From assembly GCF_000427825.1 (NCBI RefSeq), contig NZ_ATYT01000008.1:62001-126000 (forward strand): a stretch of DNA of 64,000 nt, written 5' to 3'. The DNA is from Thermocrispum municipale DSM 44069. Lineage in GTDB: Bacteria; Actinomycetota; Actinomycetes; Mycobacteriales; Pseudonocardiaceae. Of this stretch, positions 1 through 8,364 are shown one piece after another; within the stretch, counting starts at the first letter, position 1; each line of letters opens with the position of its first letter. The position numbers and the translations under genes are program-made. The notes under the pieces are model-generated. The model searched no databases and was not told the DNA's origin. It worked only from the letters and a program-made list of their open reading frames with translations.

Positions 1-180
1 GAGATGATGACCTATACCGCGGCAGGCACTCCTGACCACGTGGCCGAGTACCTGGAGAAGTTCGTCGAGCATGCCGGCGCCGACGAACTGATCGTGGCGT
101 TCCAGAGCCCGACGGTGGACGCCAGACTGCGCTCGGCCGAGCTGGTCGCCGACGCCGTGCGGCTGAGTGCCCAGGCGTAA
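1..180 (+). CDS. LLM-class flavin-dependent oxidoreductase, C-terminal end (partial)
   Basis: The open frame enters from outside the window and stops with TAA at 178-180. The 59 visible residues include GTPDHVAEYLEKF and DELIVAFQSP. This is the usual tail of luciferase-like monooxygenases, where the last helices pack on the TIM barrel. The substrate and cofactor (FMN or F420) cannot be told from this piece. About 80 bases separate it from the iron box of the next operon, so it is probably transcribed separately. Confidence 0.75.
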   Translation, partial: EMMTYTAAGTPDHVAEYLEKFVEHAGADELIVAFQSPTVDARLRSAELVADAVRLSAQA

Positions 181-262
181 CCGAGCCGTATTCCCCGCCG
201 GCGGGGAGTGTGACGCGCATCGCCGCATTCGTCCGGATCGGCCCGTTGGCATCGGACTGAGG

Positions 263-281
263 TTAGGTTAGCCTCACTTAT
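263..281 (+). promoter_or_regulatory. IdeR/DmdR-type iron box
   Basis: TTAGGTTAGCCTCACTTAT matches 16 of 19 positions of the classical DtxR/IdeR operator TTAGGTTAGCCTAACCTAA. It ends one base before the GTG start of the ATPase gene. The promoter must therefore overlap the operator and the transcript is likely leaderless or nearly so. Iron-loaded IdeR bound here would repress the importer operon. Confidence 0.85.
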
Positions 282-282
282 C

Positions 283-1089
283 GTGAATGTGCTCAGCGGT
301 CACGCGCTCGACGTCGGCTATCACGGCACCACCGTCGTTCACCAGGCATCGCTGAAGCTGTCCGCGGGCCGCGTGACGGCGCTGGTCGGACCGAACGGCA
401 GCGGCAAATCCACCTTGCTGCGCGCGTTGGCCCGGCTGCACAACCCGTCGTCGGGGGACGTGCTGTTGGAGGACGGTGAGTCCGCGTTCGCTCTGGCGCC
501 GAAGGAGTTCGCGCGCCGGGTCACGCTGCTCGCGCAAAGCCGGCCGACGCCCACCGGCGTCACCGTGCGCGACGTGGTCAACTACGGGCGCTATCCGTAC
601 CGAAGCCGGTTCAGCGGCGACGATCCGGACGGCATGCGTGCGGTCGAGCACGCGCTGGCGGTCACCGGCACCACCGCCATGGCGCACCGCCCGGTCGACG
701 AACTGTCCGGTGGTGAGCTGCAGCGGGTCTGGCTGGCCACGTGTCTCGCCCAGGACACCGGGGTGCTGCTGCTGGACGAGCCGACCACGTTCCTGGATCT
801 GCGCTACCAGATCGAGATTCTGGATCTGATGCGCGACTTGGCCGATGAGCACAACGTCGCCGTCGGTGTGGTGCTGCACGACTTGAACCAGGCCGCCCAG
901 GTGGCCGACGAGGTCGTGCTGCTGCAGCGCGGTCGAATTCGCGCGTTCGGCACGCCGGACGAGGTGCTGACCAGCGAGCACCTGACCGAGACCTACGGCA
1001 TTCGCATCGACGTCACCGCCGATCACGAGACCGGTCAGCTCACCGCTGTCCCGGTCGGTAAGCACACCCATCGAGTAGTCAGGACATGA
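283..1089 (+). CDS. Siderophore ABC transporter ATP-binding protein (FecE/FepC type)
   Basis: This 268-residue ATPase should energise iron-siderophore uptake on the cytoplasmic face. Walker A GPNGSGKST is at residues 36-44, the signature LSGGELQR at 141-148, Walker B LLLDEP at 162-167 and the H-loop histidine near 199. Length and motifs fit the FecE/FhuC family. The GTG at 283 directly follows the iron box; a second in-frame GTG lies two codons on. The stop overlaps the binding-protein ATG (ATGA), so the three transporter genes are translationally coupled. Iron-regulated expression is inferred from the box. The exact siderophore is unknown. Confidence 0.9.
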   Translation: MNVLSGHALDVGYHGTTVVHQASLKLSAGRVTALVGPNGSGKSTLLRALARLHNPSSGDVLLEDGESAFALAPKEFARRVTLLAQSRPTPTGVTVRDVVNYGRYPYRSRFSGDDPDGMRAVEHALAVTGTTAMAHRPVDELSGGELQRVWLATCLAQDTGVLLLDEPTTFLDLRYQIEILDLMRDLADEHNVAVGVVLHDLNQAAQVADEVVLLQRGRIRAFGTPDEVLTSEHLTETYGIRIDVTADHETGQLTAVPVGKHTHRVVRT

Positions 1090-2081
1090 AGATGAGGAGC
1101 AGGATCGCCGCGTTCGCGGCGTCTGTGATGCTGCTTGCGCTCGGCGCCTGCGGCACGACCGAGAACCCGCAGCAGGCCGCCGACGACGAGGCGGCAGGCT
1201 CGTCCGGCCCGATCACGGTGACCGACAGCCGCGGCAAGAAGGTCGAGCTGAAGGCCCCGGCCAAGAAGGTCGTCGCGCTCGAGTGGGGCGAGGCCGAGAT
1301 GCTGGCCAGCCTCGGTGTCATGCCGGTCGGCGTTGCCGACACCAAGGGCTATTCCACCTGGGTGACCGCGGAGAAGCTGGACAGTGACGTCAAGGACGTG
1401 GGCACCCGCGCCGAGCCGAGCGAGGACTCGATCCTCGGTCTGACGCCCGACCTGGTCGTGATGGAGGAGGGGCGGGACACCAACCTCAGCAAGCGGCTGG
1501 AGGACAAGGGCCTGCCGGTGCTGGTCACCAAGGGTGCGGACGCCAAGAACGGTGAGCTGGACCGGATGCGCAGCGACCTGATGATGATCGCCAAGGCGAC
1601 CGGCACCGAGGACAAGGCGGAGCAGCTGTTGAGCGATCTCGACGCCTCGCTCGCCGAAGCGAAGAAGAAGCTGGCCGACGCGGGCAAGGACGGCACGCCG
1701 TTCGTCATGGCGGACGGCTACAAGGAAGGCAACGTCATCTCCATCCGGCCGTTCGGCGAGGGCGCGCTGGTGTCGCAGGTGGCGCAGGAGATCGGGCTGA
1801 AGAACGCCTGGAAGGGCAAGGTCGACGAGCAGTGGGGCCTCGGCGCCACCGACGTCGAAGGCCTGACCACGATCAAGGACGACGACGTCCAGTTCTTCTA
1901 CAACGCCTCCGACGGCACCGACGTGTTCGCCGACGGCCTGAGCAAGAACCCGATCTGGAAGTCGCTGGCGTTCGTCAAGGCGGGCAACGTGCACAAGCTG
2001 ACCGACGGCATCTGGACGTTCGGTGGACCGAAGTCCTGCGCCCAGTACGCCGACGAGCTGGTGCGGATCCTGACGTCTTGA
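1086..2081 (+). CDS. Iron-siderophore ABC transporter substrate-binding lipoprotein
   Basis: This 331-residue lipoprotein is the extracellular receptor of the importer. A hydrophobic signal ends in the lipobox LGAC with the lipidated cysteine at residue 22. A low-complexity linker follows, then a FepB/FecB-type periplasmic-binding fold (VTDSRGKKVELKAPAKKVVA at about 40-60, the usual entry strand). It lies between the ATPase (4-base overlap) and the permease (TTGA overlap). Ligand-binding residues cannot be assigned by eye. Confidence 0.88.
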   Translation: MKMRSRIAAFAASVMLLALGACGTTENPQQAADDEAAGSSGPITVTDSRGKKVELKAPAKKVVALEWGEAEMLASLGVMPVGVADTKGYSTWVTAEKLDSDVKDVGTRAEPSEDSILGLTPDLVVMEEGRDTNLSKRLEDKGLPVLVTKGADAKNGELDRMRSDLMMIAKATGTEDKAEQLLSDLDASLAEAKKKLADAGKDGTPFVMADGYKEGNVISIRPFGEGALVSQVAQEIGLKNAWKGKVDEQWGLGATDVEGLTTIKDDDVQFFYNASDGTDVFADGLSKNPIWKSLAFVKAGNVHKLTDGIWTFGGPKSCAQYADELVRILTS

Positions 2082-4180
2082 GCCAGACCCTCACGGCACC
2101 GCCGACCGAGCAGACGCCACCACCGCTACGACCCATCTCGGTGGCCGCGGCCTTCACCGTGGCCGGCGTGGCGGTGGTGGTGCTCGCCGCGGTGCACCTG
2201 ACGCAGGGCACGTCCGGAGTCGGCGCGCTCGATCTGCTGAAGCTGCTCGTCGGGCAGTCCGACGAACATGTACTCAACGTGCTCAGCGGTTCGCGGCTGC
2301 CGCGCATGCTGGCCGGTCTGCTGGTCGGCGTCGCGCTCGGCTGCGCCGGTGCCGCGCTGCAGTCGGTGGCCCGCAACGCGCTGGCCTCACCGGACACCCT
2401 CGCCGTCAACGCGGGCGCGCACCTGGCCGTCGTGCTGTCCGCCGCGCTGGGATTCTCCCTGACCTCCGGCAGCTCGCTGCTGAGCGGCCTGGCCGCGCTC
2501 GGCTCGGCGTTCGTCGGTGGGTTGCTGGCCGCCGGCCTGGTGCTGTTGCTGTCCTCCGGCGGCACGTCGCCGACGCGGATCATCCTGGCCGGGTCGGCGA
2601 TCACCATGGCCTTGCAGTCGCTGACCTACCTCTTCCTGCTGCTCTACGAGGAGGAGACCCACGGCCTGTTCGCGTGGGGCATGGGCTCGCTGGTGCAGGC
2701 CGACGTCACCCCGGTCGCGCAGCTGACGCCCGTCGTCCTGCTGTGCATCGGCGGCTGCATGCTGCTCGGGCACCGCATGGACATCCTGGCGCTGGGCGAG
2801 GACACCGCCGCGGTGCTCGGCGTCCGGGTGCGGCAGACCCGGTTGATCGCCGCGATGTTGGCCGTGATGCTGGCCGCGGCCGCGGTCAGCCTCGCCGGCC
2901 CGATCGCGTTCATCGGGTTGGTCGCGCCGGCCGTCGTCCGGCTGGCGGGCGCGCGCATCCCCGGGTTGATGCGACACCGGGTGCTGTTCCCGCTGTCCGC
3001 CATGACCGGCGTGATCATCATGCTGCTGTCGGACATCGCGGTGCGCGCCGTGCTCGGCGGTCAGGCAGGCGTCGAAGTCCCGGCAGGCGTGGTGACGACC
3101 ATCCTGGGGGCCGGTGTCCTGATCGCCCTCGCGCGCCGTTATCGCGACGCGGGGCCCACGCGCCGACCGCCGACCCCGCACTCGGCCGCGGTGCGCTCCC
3201 GCCGCTTCGTGCTGGCGGTCGTGGCCGTTCTTGCCGCGCTGCTGATCGGCGCGCTGCTGCTCGGGATGCTGCTCGGTGATCGGTGGGTGCTCACCGGCGA
3301 CATCGTCAACTGGATCACCGGCGACAGCAGCACCGGCATGGCCGCGATGCTCGAAGGGCGCTGGCCGCGGGTGGGTGCGGCCCTGCTGGCCGGGCTCGCG
3401 CTGGCCATCGCTGGGTCGGCCGTGCAGGCGGTGTGCCGCAACCCGCTGGCCGAGCCGGGAATTCTCGGGGTGACGGCCGGTGCAGGCGTCGGCGCCGTCA
3501 CGCTGATCACGGTCCTGCCGACGGCCGGGACGCTGACGATGACCGTGATCGCGTCCGGCTCGGCGCTGCTGGCCTTCGGCACGGTCTACCTGCTGGCCTA
3601 TCGCGGCGGGCTCAACTCCGACCGGCTGGTGCTGATCGGTGTCGGCATGTGGATGGGCTGCAACGCGATCAGCACGTTCATCATCGTCGCGTTCGACCCG
3701 TGGAACACGGTCAAGGCGCTGACCTGGCTGTCCGGCTCGACCTACGGCCGGACGCCGGAACAACTGCTGCCGGTGGGCATCGCGCTGGTCGTGCTCACGC
3801 CCTTGATCGTGATCGCGCGCCGGGAGCTGGACCTGCTGGCGCTGGACGACGACACCCCGCGGGTGCTCGGGATGCGGCTGGAACGTGCCCGGCTGCTCGC
3901 TCTGCTCGCCGCCGCGTTGCTCACCGCGACCGCGGTGGCCGCTGTCGGCGTGGTCGGGTTCGTCGGACTGGTCGCTCCGCACATCGCGCGCGCACTGGTG
4001 GGCAGCAAGCACATCCGGGTCATCCCGGTGGCCGCGCTGATCGGTGCGCTGATCATCTCGCTGGCCGACACCGTGGGCCGCACGGTGATCGCTCCCGCGC
4101 AGATCCCGGCCGGGTTGCTCGCCGCGCTGATCGGAACGCCGTATTTCGTCCACCTGTTGTGGCGGACCCGGTCGCGGTGA
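2078..4180 (+). CDS. Fused FecCD-type iron-siderophore permease (FhuB-like double permease)
   Basis: This protein of about 700 residues holds two consecutive FecCD membrane domains, like FhuB, so one polypeptide forms the whole channel. Each half carries the family pattern with an N-terminal SRLPRMLAG or RWPRVGAAL motif, then AGAALQSVARNALASPD (first half) or AGSAVQAVCRNPLAEPG (second half), and a GxxFIGLVAP-type loop. A short arginine-rich linker near residue 365 joins them. I chose the TTG at 2078, which overlaps the preceding stop (TTGA); the frame is open further upstream but runs through the binding-protein gene. The stop abuts the convergent PPOX gene. Confidence 0.85.
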   Translation: MSQTLTAPPTEQTPPPLRPISVAAAFTVAGVAVVVLAAVHLTQGTSGVGALDLLKLLVGQSDEHVLNVLSGSRLPRMLAGLLVGVALGCAGAALQSVARNALASPDTLAVNAGAHLAVVLSAALGFSLTSGSSLLSGLAALGSAFVGGLLAAGLVLLLSSGGTSPTRIILAGSAITMALQSLTYLFLLLYEEETHGLFAWGMGSLVQADVTPVAQLTPVVLLCIGGCMLLGHRMDILALGEDTAAVLGVRVRQTRLIAAMLAVMLAAAAVSLAGPIAFIGLVAPAVVRLAGARIPGLMRHRVLFPLSAMTGVIIMLLSDIAVRAVLGGQAGVEVPAGVVTTILGAGVLIALARRYRDAGPTRRPPTPHSAAVRSRRFVLAVVAVLAALLIGALLLGMLLGDRWVLTGDIVNWITGDSSTGMAAMLEGRWPRVGAALLAGLALAIAGSAVQAVCRNPLAEPGILGVTAGAGVGAVTLITVLPTAGTLTMTVIASGSALLAFGTVYLLAYRGGLNSDRLVLIGVGMWMGCNAISTFIIVAFDPWNTVKALTWLSGSTYGRTPEQLLPVGIALVVLTPLIVIARRELDLLALDDDTPRVLGMRLERARLLALLAAALLTATAVAAVGVVGFVGLVAPHIARALVGSKHIRVIPVAALIGALIISLADTVGRTVIAPAQIPAGLLAALIGTPYFVHLLWRTRSR

Positions 4181-4603
4181 TCAGGCCACCCAGCCGTAGG
4201 TGTGGTTGACGGCGATGCGGAGCACCAGGCGGCGCTCGTCGACCATCGCCTGCCGGAACTCGTCCCAGTCCGGATGCTCGCCGGCCAGTTCGCGGTAGAT
4301 CGCCACCAGTTCCTCGACCGTCGTGTCGTGCGGGTCGCCGGCCACCGGGCTCAGTTCCGCCTTGCCCTCGAGCACCACGTAGCCGCGCATCGACGGCGGG
4401 GTGACCAGCAGGCTCGCCCGCGGATCTCGCCGCAGGTTGCGCGTCTTGGCGCGGGTGTCCGTGACGGAGGCTCTGGCCAGCCGGCGGTCGTGGTCGTAGA
4501 CGTACCCGATGATCGACATCTGCGGCGTGCCGTCACGTTTGAGCGTGGTCAGCACGCCGTGCCGTGTCTTGTCCACCAGCTCTCGTTGCGCAGGTTCCAG
4601 CAT
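4181..4603 (-). CDS. PPOX-class (pyridoxamine-phosphate-oxidase-like) split-barrel oxidoreductase
   Basis: This 140-residue protein has the split-barrel flavin/F420-binding fold. The pattern TRHGVLTTLKRDGTPQMS starts the barrel at about residue 13, RAKTRNLRRDPRASLLVTP is the usual phosphate-contact stretch, and YVVLEGKAEL is the later strand. Actinobacterial members of this length usually use F420 rather than FMN. It ends back to back with the permease stop and is divergent from the TetR gene, sharing the palindrome at 4646-4672. The substrate is unknown. Confidence 0.8.
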   Translation of the reverse strand: MLEPAQRELVDKTRHGVLTTLKRDGTPQMSIIGYVYDHDRRLARASVTDTRAKTRNLRRDPRASLLVTPPSMRGYVVLEGKAELSPVAGDPHDTTVEELVAIYRELAGEHPDWDEFRQAMVDERRLVLRIAVNHTYGWVA

Positions 4604-4645
4604 GCCCGGAGCAACCTCGCCCGAGGCGAGAAGATTCCCTTGGTG

Positions 4646-4672
4646 AAGAAGTGAATCCGTGGTTCACTTCTT
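4646..4672. promoter_or_regulatory. Palindromic operator, probably for the adjacent TetR regulator
   Basis: AAGAAGTGAA (4646-4655) and TTCACTTCTT (4663-4672) are perfect 10-base inverted arms around a 7-base spacer. The site ends two bases before the TetR ATG and lies 43 bases from the divergent PPOX start. Size and position fit a TetR-dimer operator controlling its own gene and possibly the neighbour. Confidence 0.65.
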
Positions 4673-4674
4673 GT

Positions 4675-5280
4675 ATGGCGTATCGCCGGACCCCGGCCGT
4701 ACAGGCCCGACTGGATGCACAGCGCGCCGCGATCGTGCAGGCGGCGCACGATGTGCTGGCCGAGCACGGCTACCGGGGTTGCACGATGGCGGCCGTGGCG
4801 GCCCGCGCCGGTATCGCCACCGGGACCATCTATCGCCATTTCCCGAGCAAGTCGGCGCTGGCGGTCGAGCTGTTCCGAACGGTGGTGGACCGGGAGGTGG
4901 CTGCGGTTGCGGAGGCCAGCGCCTCCGGTGAGGTGCTCGAGCGCGTCGTTGCCGTCACCGAGACGTTCGCCAGACGCGCGCTGAAGGCGCCCCGGCTCGC
5001 CTTCGCGTTGCTGGCCGAGCCGGTCGACCCGGCGGTCGACGAGGAGCGGCTGGTGTATAGGCGCGCATTCCGCGACATCTTCGCTCAGCGCATCGCCGAA
5101 GGTGTTTCCGCGGGCGTTCTGCCGCCACAAGATCCCCAGCTGACGGCCGCCGCCCTGGTCGGCGCGGTGGCCGAGGCGCTGCTCGGGCCGCTGTCCAACG
5201 GGGACCACCCGGACATCGTGCCCGCCATGGCCACGTTCACCCTGCGAGCATTAGGAGTGCAGCATGCCACCCACCCATGA
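4675..5280 (+). CDS. TetR-family transcriptional regulator
   Basis: This is a 201-residue repressor-type protein. The N-terminal helix-turn-helix reads AAVAARAGIATGTIYRHFPS at about residues 39-58, the canonical TetR signature. The rest is a variable ligand-binding helical domain. I start at the ATG at 4675 because it directly follows the palindrome; the frame extends further 5' only through the operator. The stop overlaps the AidB-like start by 17 bases, so the regulator and dehydrogenase are one operon, probably autoregulated through the 4646-4672 site. Confidence 0.85.
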   Translation: MAYRRTPAVQARLDAQRAAIVQAAHDVLAEHGYRGCTMAAVAARAGIATGTIYRHFPSKSALAVELFRTVVDREVAAVAEASASGEVLERVVAVTETFARRALKAPRLAFALLAEPVDPAVDEERLVYRRAFRDIFAQRIAEGVSAGVLPPQDPQLTAAALVGAVAEALLGPLSNGDHPDIVPAMATFTLRALGVQHATHP

Positions 5281-6889
5281 GGTCACCAATCAGGTTCCGC
5301 CACTGGTCGGACACGACGTCGCGGAGTACCCGGCGCTGCTGGAGGCGGTGCGAGCCGGGGGAGCGGAGTGGGCAGAGCCGGAGCTGCACGAGATCGGCCG
5401 CCTCGCGGGCAGCGAGCAGGCGCAGGAATGGGGCAGGCTTGCCGAGCAGAACCCGCCGGTGCTGCGCACCCATGACCGCTACGGCCATCGCATCGACGAG
5501 GTCGAGTTCCACCCGTATTGGCACGAGCTGATGCGGGTAGCGGTCGAGAACGGCATGCACGCCGCGCCGTGGCTGGAGAATCGGGCAGGCGCGCATGTGG
5601 CGCGGGCGGCGAAGATGTTCGCCTGGACGCTGGCCGATCCCGGGCACATCTGCCCGATCTCGATGACCTACGCCGCGGTCCCCGCGCTGCGTGAGGAGCC
5701 CGCGCTCGCGGAGAAGTTCGAGCCGCTGCTCGCTGCCCGCGTGTACGACTACGGCCTGCGGGAACCGTCCACCAAGCGCGGCCTGATCGCGGGTATGTCG
5801 ATGACGGAGAAGCAGGGCGGCTCCGATGTGCGTGCCAACACCACCCGCGCGACGCCGAACGGTGATCACTACCTGCTGGTCGGGCACAAGTGGTTCACCT
5901 CGGCGCCGATGTCCGACATGTTCCTGACGTTGGCGCAAGCGCCCGGCGGGCTGTCGTGCTTCCTGGTGCCGCGGGTGTTGCCGGACGGTACGCGGAACCC
6001 GATCCGGCTGCAGCGGCTGAAGGACAAGCTGGGCAACCGGTCGAACGCCTCGTCCGAGATCGAGTACGACGACGCGGTCGGCTGGCTGGTCGGAGAAGAG
6101 GGCCGCGGCATCCAGACGATCATCCAGATGGTCAACATGACCCGGCTGGACTGCACGATCGGCTCGGCTGCCGGAATGTACGCCGGTTTGCTGCAGGCGG
6201 TGCACCACGCGCGGCACCGGCGTGCGTTCGGTGCGCTGCTGTCCGAGCAGCCGCTGATGGTCAACGTGCTCGCCGACCTGGCCATCGAGGCGGAGGCGGC
6301 GACGACCGTTGCGATGCGGTTGGCGGCCGCGGTCGACCGGGCGGCGGCGGGAGACGAGCACGAGGCCCAGCTGCGCCGCATGGCGTTGGCGGTGTCGAAG
6401 TACTGGGTGTGCAAGCGGGCGCCTGCCCACGCCGCGGAGGCGTTGGAGTGCCTGGGCGGCAACGGCTACGTCGAGGAATCCGGTATGCCACGGCTGTTCC
6501 GCGAGTCGCCGCTGATGTCGATCTGGGAAGGTTCCGGCAACGTCGCCGCCCTCGACGCGCTGCGCGCGATGGCGAAGCAGCCCGAGTCGGTGCAGGCGTA
6601 CTTCGACGAGGTCGACAAGGCCGCCGGGGTGGACCCGCGGCTGGACGAGGCCATCGCGGTGGTGCGCAAGGAGCTGTCGGACACCGAGAACCTGCAGTTC
6701 CGCACGCGTCGGGTCGTGGAGCTGATGGCGATGGTGTTGCAGGGCGCGCTGCTGCACCGGCACGGCAACCCGGCGGTGGCCGATGCGTTCTGCGCCACGC
6801 GGCTGAGCCGTGACTGGGGCATCGCCTTCGGCACACTGCCCTCCGGGGTGGACACCGCGGCCATCCTGGACCGGGTGGTCACCGGCTGA
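5264..6889 (+). CDS. aidB: AidB-like acyl-CoA dehydrogenase family protein
   Basis: This 541-residue flavoprotein is the same length as E. coli AidB and shows its diagnostic blocks: MTEKQGGSDV at about residue 182, DKLGNRSNASSEIEYDDA at about 255-272 and a late LGGNGYVEESGMPRLFRESP segment. AidB belongs to the acyl-CoA dehydrogenase superfamily, binds FAD and DNA, and is induced by alkylation stress. Its in vivo substrate is unsettled. Here it is coupled to a TetR gene rather than an Ada regulator, so its inducer may be a metabolite instead of alkylation. A simple catabolic role cannot be excluded. Confidence 0.8.
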   Translation: MPPTHEVTNQVPPLVGHDVAEYPALLEAVRAGGAEWAEPELHEIGRLAGSEQAQEWGRLAEQNPPVLRTHDRYGHRIDEVEFHPYWHELMRVAVENGMHAAPWLENRAGAHVARAAKMFAWTLADPGHICPISMTYAAVPALREEPALAEKFEPLLAARVYDYGLREPSTKRGLIAGMSMTEKQGGSDVRANTTRATPNGDHYLLVGHKWFTSAPMSDMFLTLAQAPGGLSCFLVPRVLPDGTRNPIRLQRLKDKLGNRSNASSEIEYDDAVGWLVGEEGRGIQTIIQMVNMTRLDCTIGSAAGMYAGLLQAVHHARHRRAFGALLSEQPLMVNVLADLAIEAEAATTVAMRLAAAVDRAAAGDEHEAQLRRMALAVSKYWVCKRAPAHAAEALECLGGNGYVEESGMPRLFRESPLMSIWEGSGNVAALDALRAMAKQPESVQAYFDEVDKAAGVDPRLDEAIAVVRKELSDTENLQFRTRRVVELMAMVLQGALLHRHGNPAVADAFCATRLSRDWGIAFGTLPSGVDTAAILDRVVTG

Positions 6890-6986
6890 CGGAGCACCTC
6901 GCCCTGCGTGGGGTGATCTCGAGGCCGCGGCTCGCCTTGCGCTTGCGGGCGTCCAGCCGTGGCCGTCCCCGCGCCCGATCGGCCGG

Positions 6987-8351
6987 TCAGCTGCTGGCGC
7001 GGTGCTGCCGGATGAAGTCGCGGTACCAGAAGTACGAGTCCTTCGGCGTGCGGCGCTGGGTGGCGTAGTCGACGTGCACCAGGCCGAAGCGCTCGGTGTA
7101 CCCCTCGGCCCACTCGAAGTTGTCGGTGATCGACCAGATGAAGTAGCCGCGCACGTCCACGCCTTCGGAGATCGCCTTGTCGACCGCGTCGATGTGCGCA
7201 CGGTGGTAGTCGGCTCGACGCTGGTCGTGCACTCGACCGTCGGAGTCGACCACGTCGTGGAAGGAGCAGCCGCTTTCGGTGATGTAGATCGGCGGCAGCT
7301 GTCGGCCGTATCTGGACCGGAACGTGGTGAGGATCTGCCGCAAGCCGTCCGGGACGATCGACCAGCCGAAGTCCGTTGTGGGGTAGCCGGTCAGCTCACG
7401 CGGCGCGAACGGCAGGCCGGGTGGCAGCTGGGCGCCTTCCAGGGCCGACGACTCCTCGCCGTCCGGGTTGGCGGCTCCGACCAGCGTCGGCTGGTAGTAG
7501 TTGATCCCGAAGAAATCCACTGGTTCGGTGATGACCCGCAGGTCGTCCTCGACCGGCCCGGGCATGGCGGCGGCCAGCAGCGGGTCGGGGTACTCGCCGC
7601 GCAGGACCGGGTCGGCGAACAGCCAGTTGACCAAGGTGTCGTAGTTCTCCGCGGCCTCGATGTCGGCCGGATCCTGGCTCGCCGGCCAGGTGGGGGCGTG
7701 GTTGGAGGCGATCCCGATGCCGCGGGCACCTTCCGCCCGCAGGGCCCGCACCGCTAGGCCGTGCGCCAGCAGAAGGTGGTGGGCGACGGGCAGTGCGCCG
7801 AAGCCGAGCTCCAGGCCCGGCGCGTGCTTGCCCACCGCGTGGCCGAACATCGTCACGACGACGGGCTCGTTCAGCGGCATCCACAGATGCACGCGGTCAG
7901 CGAGGCGTTTCGCCACCAGCGTCGCGTAGTCCGCCAACCGCGACGCGGTGTCTCGCGACTGCCAGCCGCCCGCGTCCTGGAGTTCCTGCGGCAGGTCCCA
8001 GTGATAGAGCGTCACGACCGGCTTGATCCCCGCGGCCAACAACTCGTCGACCAGCCGGTCGTAGAAGTCCAGACCAGCGACGTTCACCGCCCCCGATCCT
8101 GTCGGCTGTACCCGCGGCCAGGAGATGGAGAACCGGTAGGCATCCACCCCGAGTTCGCGCATCAACGCCACGTCCTCGCGGTAGCGGTGGTAGTGATCCG
8201 CCGCCACGTCGGCATTCTCGCCGTTGCGAATGCGCCCCGGTTCGGCGCAGAAGGTGTCCCAGATCGAGCGGCCACGGCCGTCGGCGTGCACGGCACCCTC
8301 CACCTGGAACGCTGCGCTGGACACACCCCAGAGGAACTCACGCGGGATCAT
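6987..8351 (-). CDS. GH1 beta-glucosidase
   Basis: This 454-residue family-1 glycoside hydrolase has the N-terminal signature FLWGVSSAAFQVEGA at residues 7-21. The acid/base glutamate is E162 in PLNEP (usually TLNEP) and the nucleophile is E359 in YITESG (usually YITENG). No signal peptide is visible, so it acts on imported disaccharides or aryl-glucosides in the cytoplasm. An AGGAA ribosome site precedes the start. It lies 13 bases after the MFS transporter gene on the same strand, so uptake and hydrolysis are paired. Confidence 0.92.
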   Translation of the reverse strand: MIPREFLWGVSSAAFQVEGAVHADGRGRSIWDTFCAEPGRIRNGENADVAADHYHRYREDVALMRELGVDAYRFSISWPRVQPTGSGAVNVAGLDFYDRLVDELLAAGIKPVVTLYHWDLPQELQDAGGWQSRDTASRLADYATLVAKRLADRVHLWMPLNEPVVVTMFGHAVGKHAPGLELGFGALPVAHHLLLAHGLAVRALRAEGARGIGIASNHAPTWPASQDPADIEAAENYDTLVNWLFADPVLRGEYPDPLLAAAMPGPVEDDLRVITEPVDFFGINYYQPTLVGAANPDGEESSALEGAQLPPGLPFAPRELTGYPTTDFGWSIVPDGLRQILTTFRSRYGRQLPPIYITESGCSFHDVVDSDGRVHDQRRADYHRAHIDAVDKAISEGVDVRGYFIWSITDNFEWAEGYTERFGLVHVDYATQRRTPKDSYFWYRDFIRQHRASS

Positions 8352-8364
8352 CGACTGCCTTTCC

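Noticed and set aside
2387-4153. 588-codon minus-strand open frame
   Set aside because: It is the shadow of the fused permease, full of Arg/Gln/Asp/His, with no motif or ribosome site.
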